Assembly (NCBI GenBank): GCA_021826065.1
Contig: JAKADY010000019.1
Coordinates: 1-50,043 of the forward strand
Source of the DNA: Pseudomonadota bacterium
GTDB taxonomy: Bacteria; Pseudomonadota; Gammaproteobacteria; Burkholderiales; Thiobacillaceae
DNA: 50,043 nt
Reading direction: 5' to 3'
Part shown: piece after piece, positions 34,848-42,874 of the stretch
Layout of the letters: each line of letters begins with the position of its first letter
Position numbering within the stretch: the first letter of the stretch is position 1
The notes under the pieces: model-generated
What the model was told of the DNA's origin: nothing
Database searches by the model: none
The model's input: only the letters and a program-made list of their open reading frames with translations
Position numbers and translations under genes: made by a program

Positions 34848-35842
34848 GGCAGTTTGAGCTCCACATCGCGCCGGAAAGGCCATTTGCGGTTGATCTCGTT
34901 GATAAGGTGGTTGACCTTGCGGATGCTGTCGTCGACTTCGACGCGCAGGATGGTGAGATCGGTGGTCGCGCCTTTCACGTCGGCGGTGATGGCATTGACG
35001 TTATCAGCCGCACCCTGGGCGGCGAGCAGGATGGCATCGGCCCGCTTCAGGCTCTCCCGCACCTCGGTGAGGATGGCGTTGACCTGAGCGAGCGAGCGGT
35101 CGGTCTGGTCCATCACCCCGCCGCTGCCGAACACGCGCTGGTCGGCCTTGGCCAGGGTCTGGTCCACGCGCAGGGAGATGCCGTTCAAGCTCGTGAGCAG
35201 GGTGTTGGCGCGGTCTAGGGCCTCGACCACCTTGCGCGCCTTGTCCGGCCCGCCCAGCACCCCCTCCAGCACGCCATAGTCGCCGGTCATACGGCCGGTG
35301 ACCGTGTCGACATGGGCCAGCGCGCGGTTGATGCTGGAATCGGCCGCGGTCATGGCCTCGACGTTGCTGAGGATGGCCTTGACGCGGGCCATGATGACGG
35401 GGATGTCCTCGGTGGCGTCGCCGGTGATGAGCTCGCGCTCGGCCCCGTCGGGCAGGGGCGGATCGGACAGGACAGCGCTGAAGGCGCGGATGCGGGCGCC
35501 GCCGACGAGCCCCTTTTCCAGAGTGAACTGGCTGGAGGTGCGCAGCCAGCGGGCATCCTTCTCGGGCACGGCGATATGGATGCGCACCCGGCCATCCTCG
35601 GTGAGATCGAGGCGTTTGACCTGGCCGATGGGGAAGCCGGAGAAGGTGAGCGGCATGCCGATGGTCACCCCCTCGGCGTTGTTGGCGAGCAGGATCAGGT
35701 CCTGGGTGGGCTGGAAGGTGCCGCGTGCATACAAGACATAGACGATAAAGGCCAGGGCCAGGACGCCGGTGGTAGCGAGCAGCAGGCCGACCTTCAGCTC
35801 CAGATTCTTGATCAGCGGGGCGCGTACAGGGGCGCGTTCCAT
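34844..35842 (-). CDS. MlaD/MCE family periplasmic lipid-binding protein
   Basis: The 332-residue protein has one N-terminal membrane anchor (KVGLLLATTGVLALAFIVYVLYA), a single MCE domain (about 45-150, with NNAEGVTIGMPLTFSGFPIGQVKRLDL), then a long helical region to about residue 320. MCE proteins form hexameric rings that carry phospholipids across the periplasm with an MlaFE-type ABC transporter. It is encoded directly after the degenerate ABC gene with a 31-nt overlap. It is longer than E. coli MlaD, so it may form a longer helical barrel. Confidence 0.88.
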   Translation of the reverse strand: MERAPVRAPLIKNLELKVGLLLATTGVLALAFIVYVLYARGTFQPTQDLILLANNAEGVTIGMPLTFSGFPIGQVKRLDLTEDGRVRIHIAVPEKDARWLRTSSQFTLEKGLVGGARIRAFSAVLSDPPLPDGAERELITGDATEDIPVIMARVKAILSNVEAMTAADSSINRALAHVDTVTGRMTGDYGVLEGVLGGPDKARKVVEALDRANTLLTSLNGISLRVDQTLAKADQRVFGSGGVMDQTDRSLAQVNAILTEVRESLKRADAILLAAQGAADNVNAITADVKGATTDLTILRVEVDDSIRKVNHLINEINRKWPFRRDVELKLP

Positions 35843-36252
35843 GCGTAGTCCAGGATCCGGCAGTCTTCGTATTCGCCTTCCAGGGCCTGCAGGGTCGCGG
35901 CCAGGAAGGGGGGATAGTGGACGTCCGGCAGCAACATCGCCGGCCGATCGATCAGGATTATAGGCGGTTGCAGGATCACCGCCCGTAACAATTTGGCGAC
36001 GAAGCGCTCAACACAGTTCAGGCTGGGGTCGCGCTTGAAGGCGCAGTCCGTCTGGTTGAGGCGGGCGAGCAGGGCCCAGGCCTGGTCGGCGGCCACGTCA
36101 TAGGAGAGGTTTTGCCGGTACTGCGGCACGATGGCGATGTTCTCCAGCACCGAAAGATTCGCCCTTAGGGGGAGCTCGACCGAAACCAGGGCGGCCTCGG
36201 GCTGTGATTCGATCATGGCCTCTCGCTCCGCAGCGTCGTTGAGCCAGATCAC
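35812..36252 (-). CDS. ABC-ATPase-like protein lacking catalytic motifs
   Basis: The 146-residue product aligns by eye with the second half of MlaF-type ABC ATPases: LSVLENIAIVPQYRQNLSY fits the stretch after the Q-loop, and SLNCVERFVAKLLRAVILQPPIILIDRP fits the signature to Walker B stretch. There is no Walker A, no Q-loop, the signature LSGG reads LNCV, and the catalytic Glu after Walker B is Arg. It should not hydrolyse ATP. The GTG start overlaps the permease stop by 4 nt, and the reading frame is intact and tightly coupled, so it is not simple decay. Its family is inferred from motif order and context. Confidence 0.6.
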   Translation of the reverse strand: MIWLNDAAEREAMIESQPEAALVSVELPLRANLSVLENIAIVPQYRQNLSYDVAADQAWALLARLNQTDCAFKRDPSLNCVERFVAKLLRAVILQPPIILIDRPAMLLPDVHYPPFLAATLQALEGEYEDCRILDYAWNAPLYAPR

Positions 36253-37043
36253 ATGTAGACCAGTGCCAATGATGCCACCTCGATGAACATGATGACGAAG
36301 AATAGCCGCACCATGCCGCGCAGCACGGCGATGGGGGCGAAAAACAGCATGCGCGGCGCCTCCAGTCCGGCGCGGATGGGGATCAGGGTCACCGCCAGGC
36401 CGAACAGCAGGCTCTTGACGGTGAGGGTGAGAAAGGCGGTGGGCGTGAAGATCTTGGCGATGACGCGGCTGAAGTCGCTGAGGCTCCAGGGCTGAAAGCC
36501 GTAGACCGCGATGTAGGCCAGGATGAGCGCCAGGATGCAGGACAGCAGGGTGAGGGCATAGACCGAGATGGCGCCGCCGATCACCCGCGGGGTGAACTCG
36601 AAGCGCATGGGGTCCACCCCCACGTCCTCCAGGGCGCGGATCTCGTTGTTGATGTTCATGAGCGCCACTTCGGTGTTGATGGCCGCTCCCGAGCGTAAGG
36701 CCACGAACAGGACCGTCAGTAGCGGCAGGGTCTCCAGCACCACCACCCGCACCGAGACCTCCAGGGCGAATTCCGACAGACCGAAGTCGCGCGCGGTGGT
36801 GACCACGATCTGGATGATCACGTAGGACAGCAGGGCCGCGAACAAAAGAAAGCCGGGCAGGATCTGCCAGGCGGTGAAATAGATCTGCTTGAGCACCACG
36901 GAGCGCGTGGCGCTGTTGTAAACGGCCGGGGTGAAGGTCTCCACCAGGGCGCGGGCGCCGAAGGTGAGCAGTCGCCCCCAGGCCTGTAACCAGCCGAGCG
37001 CGCCGCCGCCGATGCGGGTGAGGAACCTGAGGGCCGTGTGCAT
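36249..37043 (-). CDS. MlaE-type ABC transporter permease
   Basis: About 264 residues with five or six helices and the MlaE-family stretch FVALRSGAAINTEVALMNINNEIRALEDVGVDPMRFEFTPRVIGG near residues 126-171, which contains the conserved EIxALxxxGxDP-like coupling motif. It is the membrane part of a retrograde or anterograde phospholipid transporter. The ATG at 37043 (MHTALRFL) is preferred to the start at 37130, which would run into the divergent gene. It is the first gene of the operon MlaE-ABC-like-MCE-lipoprotein. Confidence 0.87.
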   Translation of the reverse strand: MHTALRFLTRIGGGALGWLQAWGRLLTFGARALVETFTPAVYNSATRSVVLKQIYFTAWQILPGFLLFAALLSYVIIQIVVTTARDFGLSEFALEVSVRVVVLETLPLLTVLFVALRSGAAINTEVALMNINNEIRALEDVGVDPMRFEFTPRVIGGAISVYALTLLSCILALILAYIAVYGFQPWSLSDFSRVIAKIFTPTAFLTLTVKSLLFGLAVTLIPIRAGLEAPRMLFFAPIAVLRGMVRLFFVIMFIEVASLALVYM

Positions 37044-37123
37044 GCCCTTATGATAATGCCGCCGACGACCCACCAGGCGGCAGCCGATGTTGTAGGATAG
37101 CCTATCGTCATGAGGGCGAACGG

Positions 37124-37681
37124 ATGACACGCTTACGATACATCGCGACGGTCCTGCTCGGCTGGCTGCTCGCCTGGGCCACGCCGGTCTGGGCCAACAC
37201 CGGGACCATGCTGCGCGACGACCAACTGCGCGCCGCCGCCTCGGCCACCGCGCCGGTGCTCGCTCCGGTGGCGCGCGGCACCAATGTGGAGGTACTGGCC
37301 CGCCAGGGCGGCTGGACCCAGATCCGGGCGGGCGGCCGCACGGGCTGGGTGCGCATGCTGTCGGTGCGCACCAGCGATACCGCCCAGCGCGACGTCGGCG
37401 GTGAGCTCGCCGGCGTGATCGGCATGGGCACGCGTCAGGCCGATCCCGGCCGTGTGGTCGCGGTGGCCGGGGTGCGTGGGCTCACCCTCACCGAACAAGT
37501 CCTCAAGGAGGCGCGCTTCAACGCCCAGGAACTCGAACGCCTGGAGCGCTATGCGGTGAGCCGCGCCGAGGCCCAGGCCTTCGCCCGCGAGGGGGGGCTG
37601 GTCGCGCGCGCGGTCGACTACATCCCGGCCCCCGCCCAGGCGCGGCGTCAATCCAGCCCTTGGGAGGAATCGCAATGGTGA
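37124..37681 (+). CDS. Exported SH3b-domain protein
   Basis: The 185-residue precursor has a signal peptide (to PVWAN, about residue 25) and a bacterial SH3 domain (about 28-85: DDQLRAAASATAPVLAPVARGTNVEVLARQGGWTQIRAGGRTGWVRM). The helical C-terminus has no known domain. Such domains usually bind peptidoglycan or protein ligands in the periplasm. The stop overlaps the start of the M48 peptidase gene by 7 nt, so the two are coupled and may work together on envelope proteins. Confidence 0.8.
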   Translation: MTRLRYIATVLLGWLLAWATPVWANTGTMLRDDQLRAAASATAPVLAPVARGTNVEVLARQGGWTQIRAGGRTGWVRMLSVRTSDTAQRDVGGELAGVIGMGTRQADPGRVVAVAGVRGLTLTEQVLKEARFNAQELERLERYAVSRAEAQAFAREGGLVARAVDYIPAPAQARRQSSPWEESQW

Positions 37682-38622
37682 GCAAACCCCTGCTCCTGGC
37701 CTTGCTCGCCGTGGCCAGCCTGGCCCACGCCACTGACCTCAACCGCACCCTGCGCGACGTGTTGTTCGGTCGCCCGCCTGTGACGACGCAGCCGGCGCCC
37801 TCCGCCATGGGGACTGCGCCGCAGCAGGCGCCGCAAAGCCAGCAAACCACGCAGACGCAGACCGAGCGCCGGCCGCGCACCGCTGAGCTGCTGGGCGGTC
37901 TGCTAAGCCTCGTCGGCGAGCCGCCGCAGACCCTGGAGGAGGAGCGCAACATCGGCCGCACCGTCGCCGGCAGTCTGCTGGGGGCCGTGCCCCTGGTACG
38001 TGACGACGAGCTGCAGCGCTACGTGAACCGCGTCGGCCGCTGGCTGGCGCTGCAGAGCGAACGGCCGGACCTCAACTGGCATTTTGGCGTGCTCGACACC
38101 GAGGACATCAACGCTTTTGCCATGCCCGGCGGCTACATCTTCGTCACCAAGGGGCTGTACCGTCAGCTCAACAGCGAGGCTGAGCTCGCCGGGGTGCTAG
38201 GGCACGAGATCGGCCACGTGATCCGCAAGCACCACCTGCGCATGATGCAGAAGAGCCGGGCGCTGGCCGACTTGGGCGCCGCGGTGGGCCGGCGCATGGA
38301 GGGTGGCTCACCCATCGCCGCCAACTTCATGGGCAACTTCTGGGAGGCCTTCGCGCGCGGCCTGGACAAGGAGACGGAATACGAGGCCGACCGCATCGGC
38401 ATGGTGCTCGCCGCCCGCGCCGGCTACGATGCCTACGGCCTGCCCACCGTGCTGCAGGCGATCGGGCACGTCTCCGCCAACGACAGCCGGGTGGCTTTCC
38501 TGTTCAAGACCCATCCTCACCCCGATGATCGCTTCGCCACCCTTTCGGAGGCGGTCGGCAGCCGCCTCGACAACCTGCCCGAGGGCAAGACCCTCAGCAA
38601 CCGTTTCTACCGCCTGCGCTGA
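37675..38622 (+). CDS. Periplasmic M48-family zinc metallopeptidase
   Basis: About 315 residues: a signal peptide (to LAHAT), a Pro/Gln/Thr-rich linker, then an M48 domain with the zinc motif GHEIGHVIRKHH and a downstream zinc-ligand Glu in KETEYEADRIGM. FAMPGGYIFVTKGLYRQLNSEAELAGVLGHE is typical. No TPR repeats are present, so it is shorter than BepA. The expected role is quality control of envelope proteins. The ATG at 37675 is used, since the 37660 ORF start adds only five residues ahead of the signal peptide. Confidence 0.88.
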   Translation: MVSKPLLLALLAVASLAHATDLNRTLRDVLFGRPPVTTQPAPSAMGTAPQQAPQSQQTTQTQTERRPRTAELLGGLLSLVGEPPQTLEEERNIGRTVAGSLLGAVPLVRDDELQRYVNRVGRWLALQSERPDLNWHFGVLDTEDINAFAMPGGYIFVTKGLYRQLNSEAELAGVLGHEIGHVIRKHHLRMMQKSRALADLGAAVGRRMEGGSPIAANFMGNFWEAFARGLDKETEYEADRIGMVLAARAGYDAYGLPTVLQAIGHVSANDSRVAFLFKTHPHPDDRFATLSEAVGSRLDNLPEGKTLSNRFYRLR

Positions 38623-38662
38623 TTGACGGTCCCCCGTCCACCGTCTCCGGCCCACTGACGAC

Positions 38663-40864
38663 ATGACCCTGCGTTTGCGTCGCTTCATCGGTCAGATGGG
38701 CCTGAGCCTGCTCCTGCTCGTGATCCTGCTCGCCGAGGTCGCGCGACTGAGCGATTTCCAGCTCATCGGCCGTCTGGACGCCATCTTCTACGACCTCAAG
38801 GTGCGGCTGTTCCGCCCGCAGGGCGTGGACGAGCGCATCGCCATCGTCGACATCGATGAGCGATCGCTGCGCGAGGTGGGGCGCTGGCCCTGGTCGCGCG
38901 ACAAGACCGCGCAGCTCACCCGCACCCTGTTCGAGCAGTATGGGGCGGCCGCCGTGGGCTTCGACGTGCTCTTCGCCGAGCCCGACCAGAGCTCCGGCCT
39001 GCCGGTGCTGGAACGGCTGGCGCGCACCGAGCTGGCCGGTGAAGGTGGCTTCCTCGCCATGCTCGAACGGCTGCGTCCGAAACTCGACTACGACGCCCAG
39101 CTCGCCGATGCCCTGGGCGCCGGCCCTGCCGTTCTCGGTTACTACTTCCATGCCCCGGGTGACCGGGAGCAGGTCGGGCGTCTGCCGGGGCCGCTGCTGG
39201 AATGCCGCGCCCTGCACCCGCACGGTGTGCGTCCGGAGCGCCTGGAGGGCTATCACGGCAACCTGGCACGCCTGCAGGACAGGGCGCATGCGGCCGGCTT
39301 CTTCAACGCCTATCCCGACTTCGACGGGGTCATGCGCCGCATGCCGGTGTTGATCGACCATCTCGGACAGTGTTATGGCTCGCTCGCCCTACTCACCGCC
39401 CAGGCGGCGATGGGCAGCGAGGGCGTGGAGGTGCGCCCGCCCAGCGGGCTGCGACCGGCGGCGCTGGCGCTTGAGGGGCTCACCATCCCGCTCGATGCGC
39501 AGGGGCGCGCGCTGGTGCCCTATCGCAGCCCTGGCGCCTACCGCTACATCCCCGCCGTCGATGTGCTCAAGGGTGACGCCCCGGCCGCCGAGCTGGAGGG
39601 ACGCGTGGTGCTCATCGGCTCGACGGCGCCGGGCATCATGGACCTGCGCGTCACCCCCACGGCGAAGGCCTTTCCGGGCGTCGAGATCCACGCCAGCCTG
39701 ATCTCCGGCATGCTCGACGGCACCGTGCCCTGGGAACCGCGCTTCGTGCGGCAGTACGAGGCCGCACTGGTGATCGGTCTGGGCCTCGTCCTGGCCGGTG
39801 TGCTGCCCCTGCTCTCGCCGCTCACGGCCGCCGCCCTCACCCTGCTCCTGACGGCGCTGCTTGTCGGTGTGGACTTGTATGCCTGGTCGGCGTTGCACAT
39901 GCAGCTGCCGATTGCCGCCGGCCTGCTCACCGTGGTGGGGCTGTTCGTCCTCAACATGACCTACGGCTTTTTCGTCGAGGCCCGCTCCAAGGCACAGATC
40001 ACCCGGCTGTTCGGGCAGTATGTCCCGCCCGAGCTGGTGGACGAGATGGCCAAGGACCCGGCCCGTTACAGCCTGCGCGGCGAATCAAGGGTGATGACGG
40101 TGCTGTTCTCCGACATCCGCGACTTCACCAGCATCTCCGAGGGCCTGGAGGCGGCCGAGTTGGCGGAGATGCTCAACGTCTACCTCTCGCACATGACGCG
40201 GCTGATCCAGGCGCACCGGGGGACCATCGACAAATACATCGGCGACGCCATCATGGCCTTTTGGGGGGCGCCCATGAGCGACGAACAGCATGCCCGCGAT
40301 GGCGTGTTGACGGCGCTGGAGATGCAGGCCACCCTGGCCGAGCTCAATCCCAAGCTCCAGGCGCACGGCTGGCCGGCGGTGAGGATAGGCGTGGGGGTCA
40401 ACACGGGCCGCATGAGCGTGGGCAACATGGGCTCAGAGTTCCGCATGGCCTATACGGTGATGGCCGACGCGGTGAACCTCGCCTCGCGCCTGGAGGGGCT
40501 GACCAAGCAGTACGGGGTCGGCATCCTGGCGGGGGAGGCGACGCGTGCCGCCTGTCCGGACATCAGTTTCATGCTGGTCGACCGTGTGCGCGTCAAGGGC
40601 AAGGCGCAGCCGGTGGCGATCTACGAGCCGCTGGGCATCACCGCCGAGCTGCCGGCCGACCGCCTGGCCAGCGCCCAGGCCTTCGAGGCGGCCCTGGAGG
40701 ACTATCAGGCACGGCGTTGGGACGAGGCGCAGCGCCGCCTGCTGGCCTTGCGCGAGCGCCAGGCCCACAAGCTGTATGATGTCTATCTCGAGCGCATCGC
40801 CCACTTTCGCGAGTACCCCCCGCCCGAGGACTGGGACGGGGTCTTCACCTTCACCACCAAATAG
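38663..40864 (+). CDS. CHASE2 sensor adenylate cyclase
   Basis: The 733-residue protein has an N-terminal helix (about 10-25), a CHASE2 periplasmic sensor (about 40-345, with ERIAIVDIDERSLREVGRWPWSRD and GRVVLIGSTAPGIMDL), three clustered helices (about 360-440) and a class III cyclase domain (about 475-660). Metal-binding Asp residues lie in FSDIRDFTSIS and KYIGDAIMAFWG. The Lys of DKYIGD favours ATP over GTP, and VNLASRLEGL supplies the transition-state Asn and Arg. It is directly followed by a cyclic nucleotide phosphodiesterase gene. Confidence 0.9.
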   Translation: MTLRLRRFIGQMGLSLLLLVILLAEVARLSDFQLIGRLDAIFYDLKVRLFRPQGVDERIAIVDIDERSLREVGRWPWSRDKTAQLTRTLFEQYGAAAVGFDVLFAEPDQSSGLPVLERLARTELAGEGGFLAMLERLRPKLDYDAQLADALGAGPAVLGYYFHAPGDREQVGRLPGPLLECRALHPHGVRPERLEGYHGNLARLQDRAHAAGFFNAYPDFDGVMRRMPVLIDHLGQCYGSLALLTAQAAMGSEGVEVRPPSGLRPAALALEGLTIPLDAQGRALVPYRSPGAYRYIPAVDVLKGDAPAAELEGRVVLIGSTAPGIMDLRVTPTAKAFPGVEIHASLISGMLDGTVPWEPRFVRQYEAALVIGLGLVLAGVLPLLSPLTAAALTLLLTALLVGVDLYAWSALHMQLPIAAGLLTVVGLFVLNMTYGFFVEARSKAQITRLFGQYVPPELVDEMAKDPARYSLRGESRVMTVLFSDIRDFTSISEGLEAAELAEMLNVYLSHMTRLIQAHRGTIDKYIGDAIMAFWGAPMSDEQHARDGVLTALEMQATLAELNPKLQAHGWPAVRIGVGVNTGRMSVGNMGSEFRMAYTVMADAVNLASRLEGLTKQYGVGILAGEATRAACPDISFMLVDRVRVKGKAQPVAIYEPLGITAELPADRLASAQAFEAALEDYQARRWDEAQRRLLALRERQAHKLYDVYLERIAHFREYPPPEDWDGVFTFTTK

Positions 40865-40872
40865 AGGGCGTC

Positions 40873-41643
40873 ATGCAGCTGCGGGTCCTGGGTTGTTCCG
40901 GCGGCATTGGCGATGGGCGGCACACCACCTCGCTGCTGGTGGATGCCGACATCCTCATCGACGCCGGCAGCGGGCTCACCCAGCTCGACCGCGAGGCGCT
41001 CGCCCGTATCGACCATCTGTTCCTCACCCATGCGCACCTCGACCACATCCTCGCCCTGCCGCCCATGCTGGACAGCGTGGCCGGCGAGCGGGACAGGCCG
41101 CTCATGGTGCACGCCCTGCCCGAGGTCATCCAGGTGTTGAAGGATTGCATCTTCAACTGGCAGGTCTGGCCCGACTTCACCCGCATCCCGTCGCCGGAGT
41201 CGCCCTTCATGCGCTATGCCCCGGTCGCGCAGGGCGCTACGGTCGAACTGGATGGGCGCCGCATCACCGCCATCCCCGCCCACCACACCGTGCCGGCGGC
41301 CGGTTATCACCTGCGCGGGGCTAAGGGCAGCCTGATCTTTTCCGGCGACACCGACAGCCATGACGCCCTTTGGGAGCTCGCCAACGCAACCGACGACCTG
41401 CGCCACCTGATCGTCGAGACCTCCTTCCCCAACCGCATGCAGGCCGTCGCCCGGGCCTCGCGGCACTACTGCCCGGATGGCCTGGCACGCGATCTCGCCC
41501 GCTACCGGGGCCATGCGCCGGTCTGGATCACCCATCTCAAGCCGGGCGGCGAGGCGGAGATCATGCAGGAGATCGCCCAAAGCGCGCCGGCCGGCCTGGC
41601 CGTGGCGGCACTCAGGCAGGGTCAGGTGCTGGACGATTTGTAG
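40873..41643 (+). CDS. Metallo-beta-lactamase fold 3',5'-cyclic-nucleotide phosphodiesterase
   Basis: The 256-residue cytosolic enzyme has the metal-binding THAHLDHILALPPMLDS motif of class II cyclic phosphodiesterases, VLGCSGGIGDGRHTTSLLVD at the N-terminus, PAHHTVPAAGYHL, IFSGDTDSH and VWITHLKPGGE with further ligands. It should hydrolyse cAMP to AMP. It starts 8 nt after the CHASE2 cyclase stop, so a synthesising and a degrading enzyme for one messenger are co-transcribed. It is convergent with the EAL/HDOD gene. Confidence 0.88.
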   Translation: MQLRVLGCSGGIGDGRHTTSLLVDADILIDAGSGLTQLDREALARIDHLFLTHAHLDHILALPPMLDSVAGERDRPLMVHALPEVIQVLKDCIFNWQVWPDFTRIPSPESPFMRYAPVAQGATVELDGRRITAIPAHHTVPAAGYHLRGAKGSLIFSGDTDSHDALWELANATDDLRHLIVETSFPNRMQAVARASRHYCPDGLARDLARYRGHAPVWITHLKPGGEAEIMQEIAQSAPAGLAVAALRQGQVLDDL

Positions 41644-41649
41644 AGCGGG

Positions 41650-42867
41650 TCAGTCGAGGCCCAGTTGTTCGACCCAGGCTAGGGCCTTGAGATGGGCGGC
41701 ATTGACCTGTTCCGGCGAGAGGAAAAGGGCCTCCGCCAACCGGTCGATGCGGTTGGCGTCGTCGCTCTCGCAGGCCTCGGCCAGTGCGAGGATGGGCCCG
41801 TAGATGCCCGTGCGGTGCAACAAGGCATCGGTCACACTCTCGGGCAGGGTGAGCCGTTCCATGATCTGTGCCATCGGAGTCTCCAGCAGCGCATCCAGCA
41901 GGGAGAAGACCCCGGTGATGAAGAGGTTGTCCTGCTCGGCCTTGGGCAGATGGTAGGCCCCGAGCAGCTCGCAGAGGCGGCCACGGGTCACGGCGGTACG
42001 GGTGAGGACCGGGGCCATGGGCGAGGGGCTGGCGGTGGCGAGCAGTAGCGTCAGCCATTTGTACAGCGGGCGGTAGCCGAGGATGCTCACCGCGTGGCGG
42101 ATCGACTGGATCTCACAGGAGAGCCCGAAGGCGGCGGAGTTGATGTAGCGCAACAGCTTGAAGGTGAGTGCGACGTCGCGCTTGAAGCCCTCCTCGATGT
42201 GCTTGATATCGGCCTCTTGGCGCACCTTGTCCATGAGCTGCAGCACGGCGGCCTGGCTGGGGTTGACCACCTTGATGGTGAGGTTCTCGGGGCGCGCGAA
42301 GTAATAGCCCTGGAAATACTGAAAGCCCAGCTTCTTGTACTGCTCGAACTGCTCGCGTTTTTCCACCTTCTCGGCCAGGAGCCGGGTGCCATGCTGGCGC
42401 GCGGCCTTGACGGTGTCGCTGATGCTGTCCGGGCTGTGGGCGAGCACGTCGAGCTTGACATAATCGGCCAGCGGCAGCAGATCCGCGCGCTCTGGCGTGT
42501 GGACATAATCGTCCAGGGCGATCCTGAACCCCGCCTGCCTGTATGCCCGGAGCCGATCGAGGATCTCGGCGTTGACCTCCACCGTCTCCAAGACCTCCAG
42601 CACCACCTTGTCGGGCGGCAGCAAGGCGGCGAAATCGCCCATCAGCATCGAGGCGTCCATGTTGATGAAGGCGAGCTTGCCCTCGAGCAGCCAGTCCGTG
42701 CCCATGTTGCAGAGCGTGTTGGAGATCACGTCGATCCCTGCCGCGGCGGCGTCGACGATGCGGGCGCTGGACGCCTGGCCGGTGTCGCGGAACAGCAGCT
42801 CGTAGGCGACGAGCCTGTGCTGGGCGTCGACGATGGGCTGGCGGGCGAGGTAGGCGTTTGGTGGCAT
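41650..42867 (-). CDS. EAL/HDOD (YuxH-like) signalling protein
   Basis: The 405-residue protein has an N-terminal EAL-like domain (about 1-200) and a C-terminal HDOD domain (about 205-400). The EAL motif reads YELLFRD, and other catalytic positions are altered (DDY instead of DDFG, EKVE), so cyclic di-GMP hydrolysis is unlikely. FQGYYFARPE is typical. Proteins of this layout regulate motility and phosphorelay networks. It is 7 nt after the cheA stop, so it is the last gene of the chemotaxis operon and may tie motility to other signals. Confidence 0.88.
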   Translation of the reverse strand: MPPNAYLARQPIVDAQHRLVAYELLFRDTGQASSARIVDAAAAGIDVISNTLCNMGTDWLLEGKLAFINMDASMLMGDFAALLPPDKVVLEVLETVEVNAEILDRLRAYRQAGFRIALDDYVHTPERADLLPLADYVKLDVLAHSPDSISDTVKAARQHGTRLLAEKVEKREQFEQYKKLGFQYFQGYYFARPENLTIKVVNPSQAAVLQLMDKVRQEADIKHIEEGFKRDVALTFKLLRYINSAAFGLSCEIQSIRHAVSILGYRPLYKWLTLLLATASPSPMAPVLTRTAVTRGRLCELLGAYHLPKAEQDNLFITGVFSLLDALLETPMAQIMERLTLPESVTDALLHRTGIYGPILALAEACESDDANRIDRLAEALFLSPEQVNAAHLKALAWVEQLGLD

Positions 42868-42874
42868 AGGCGTC

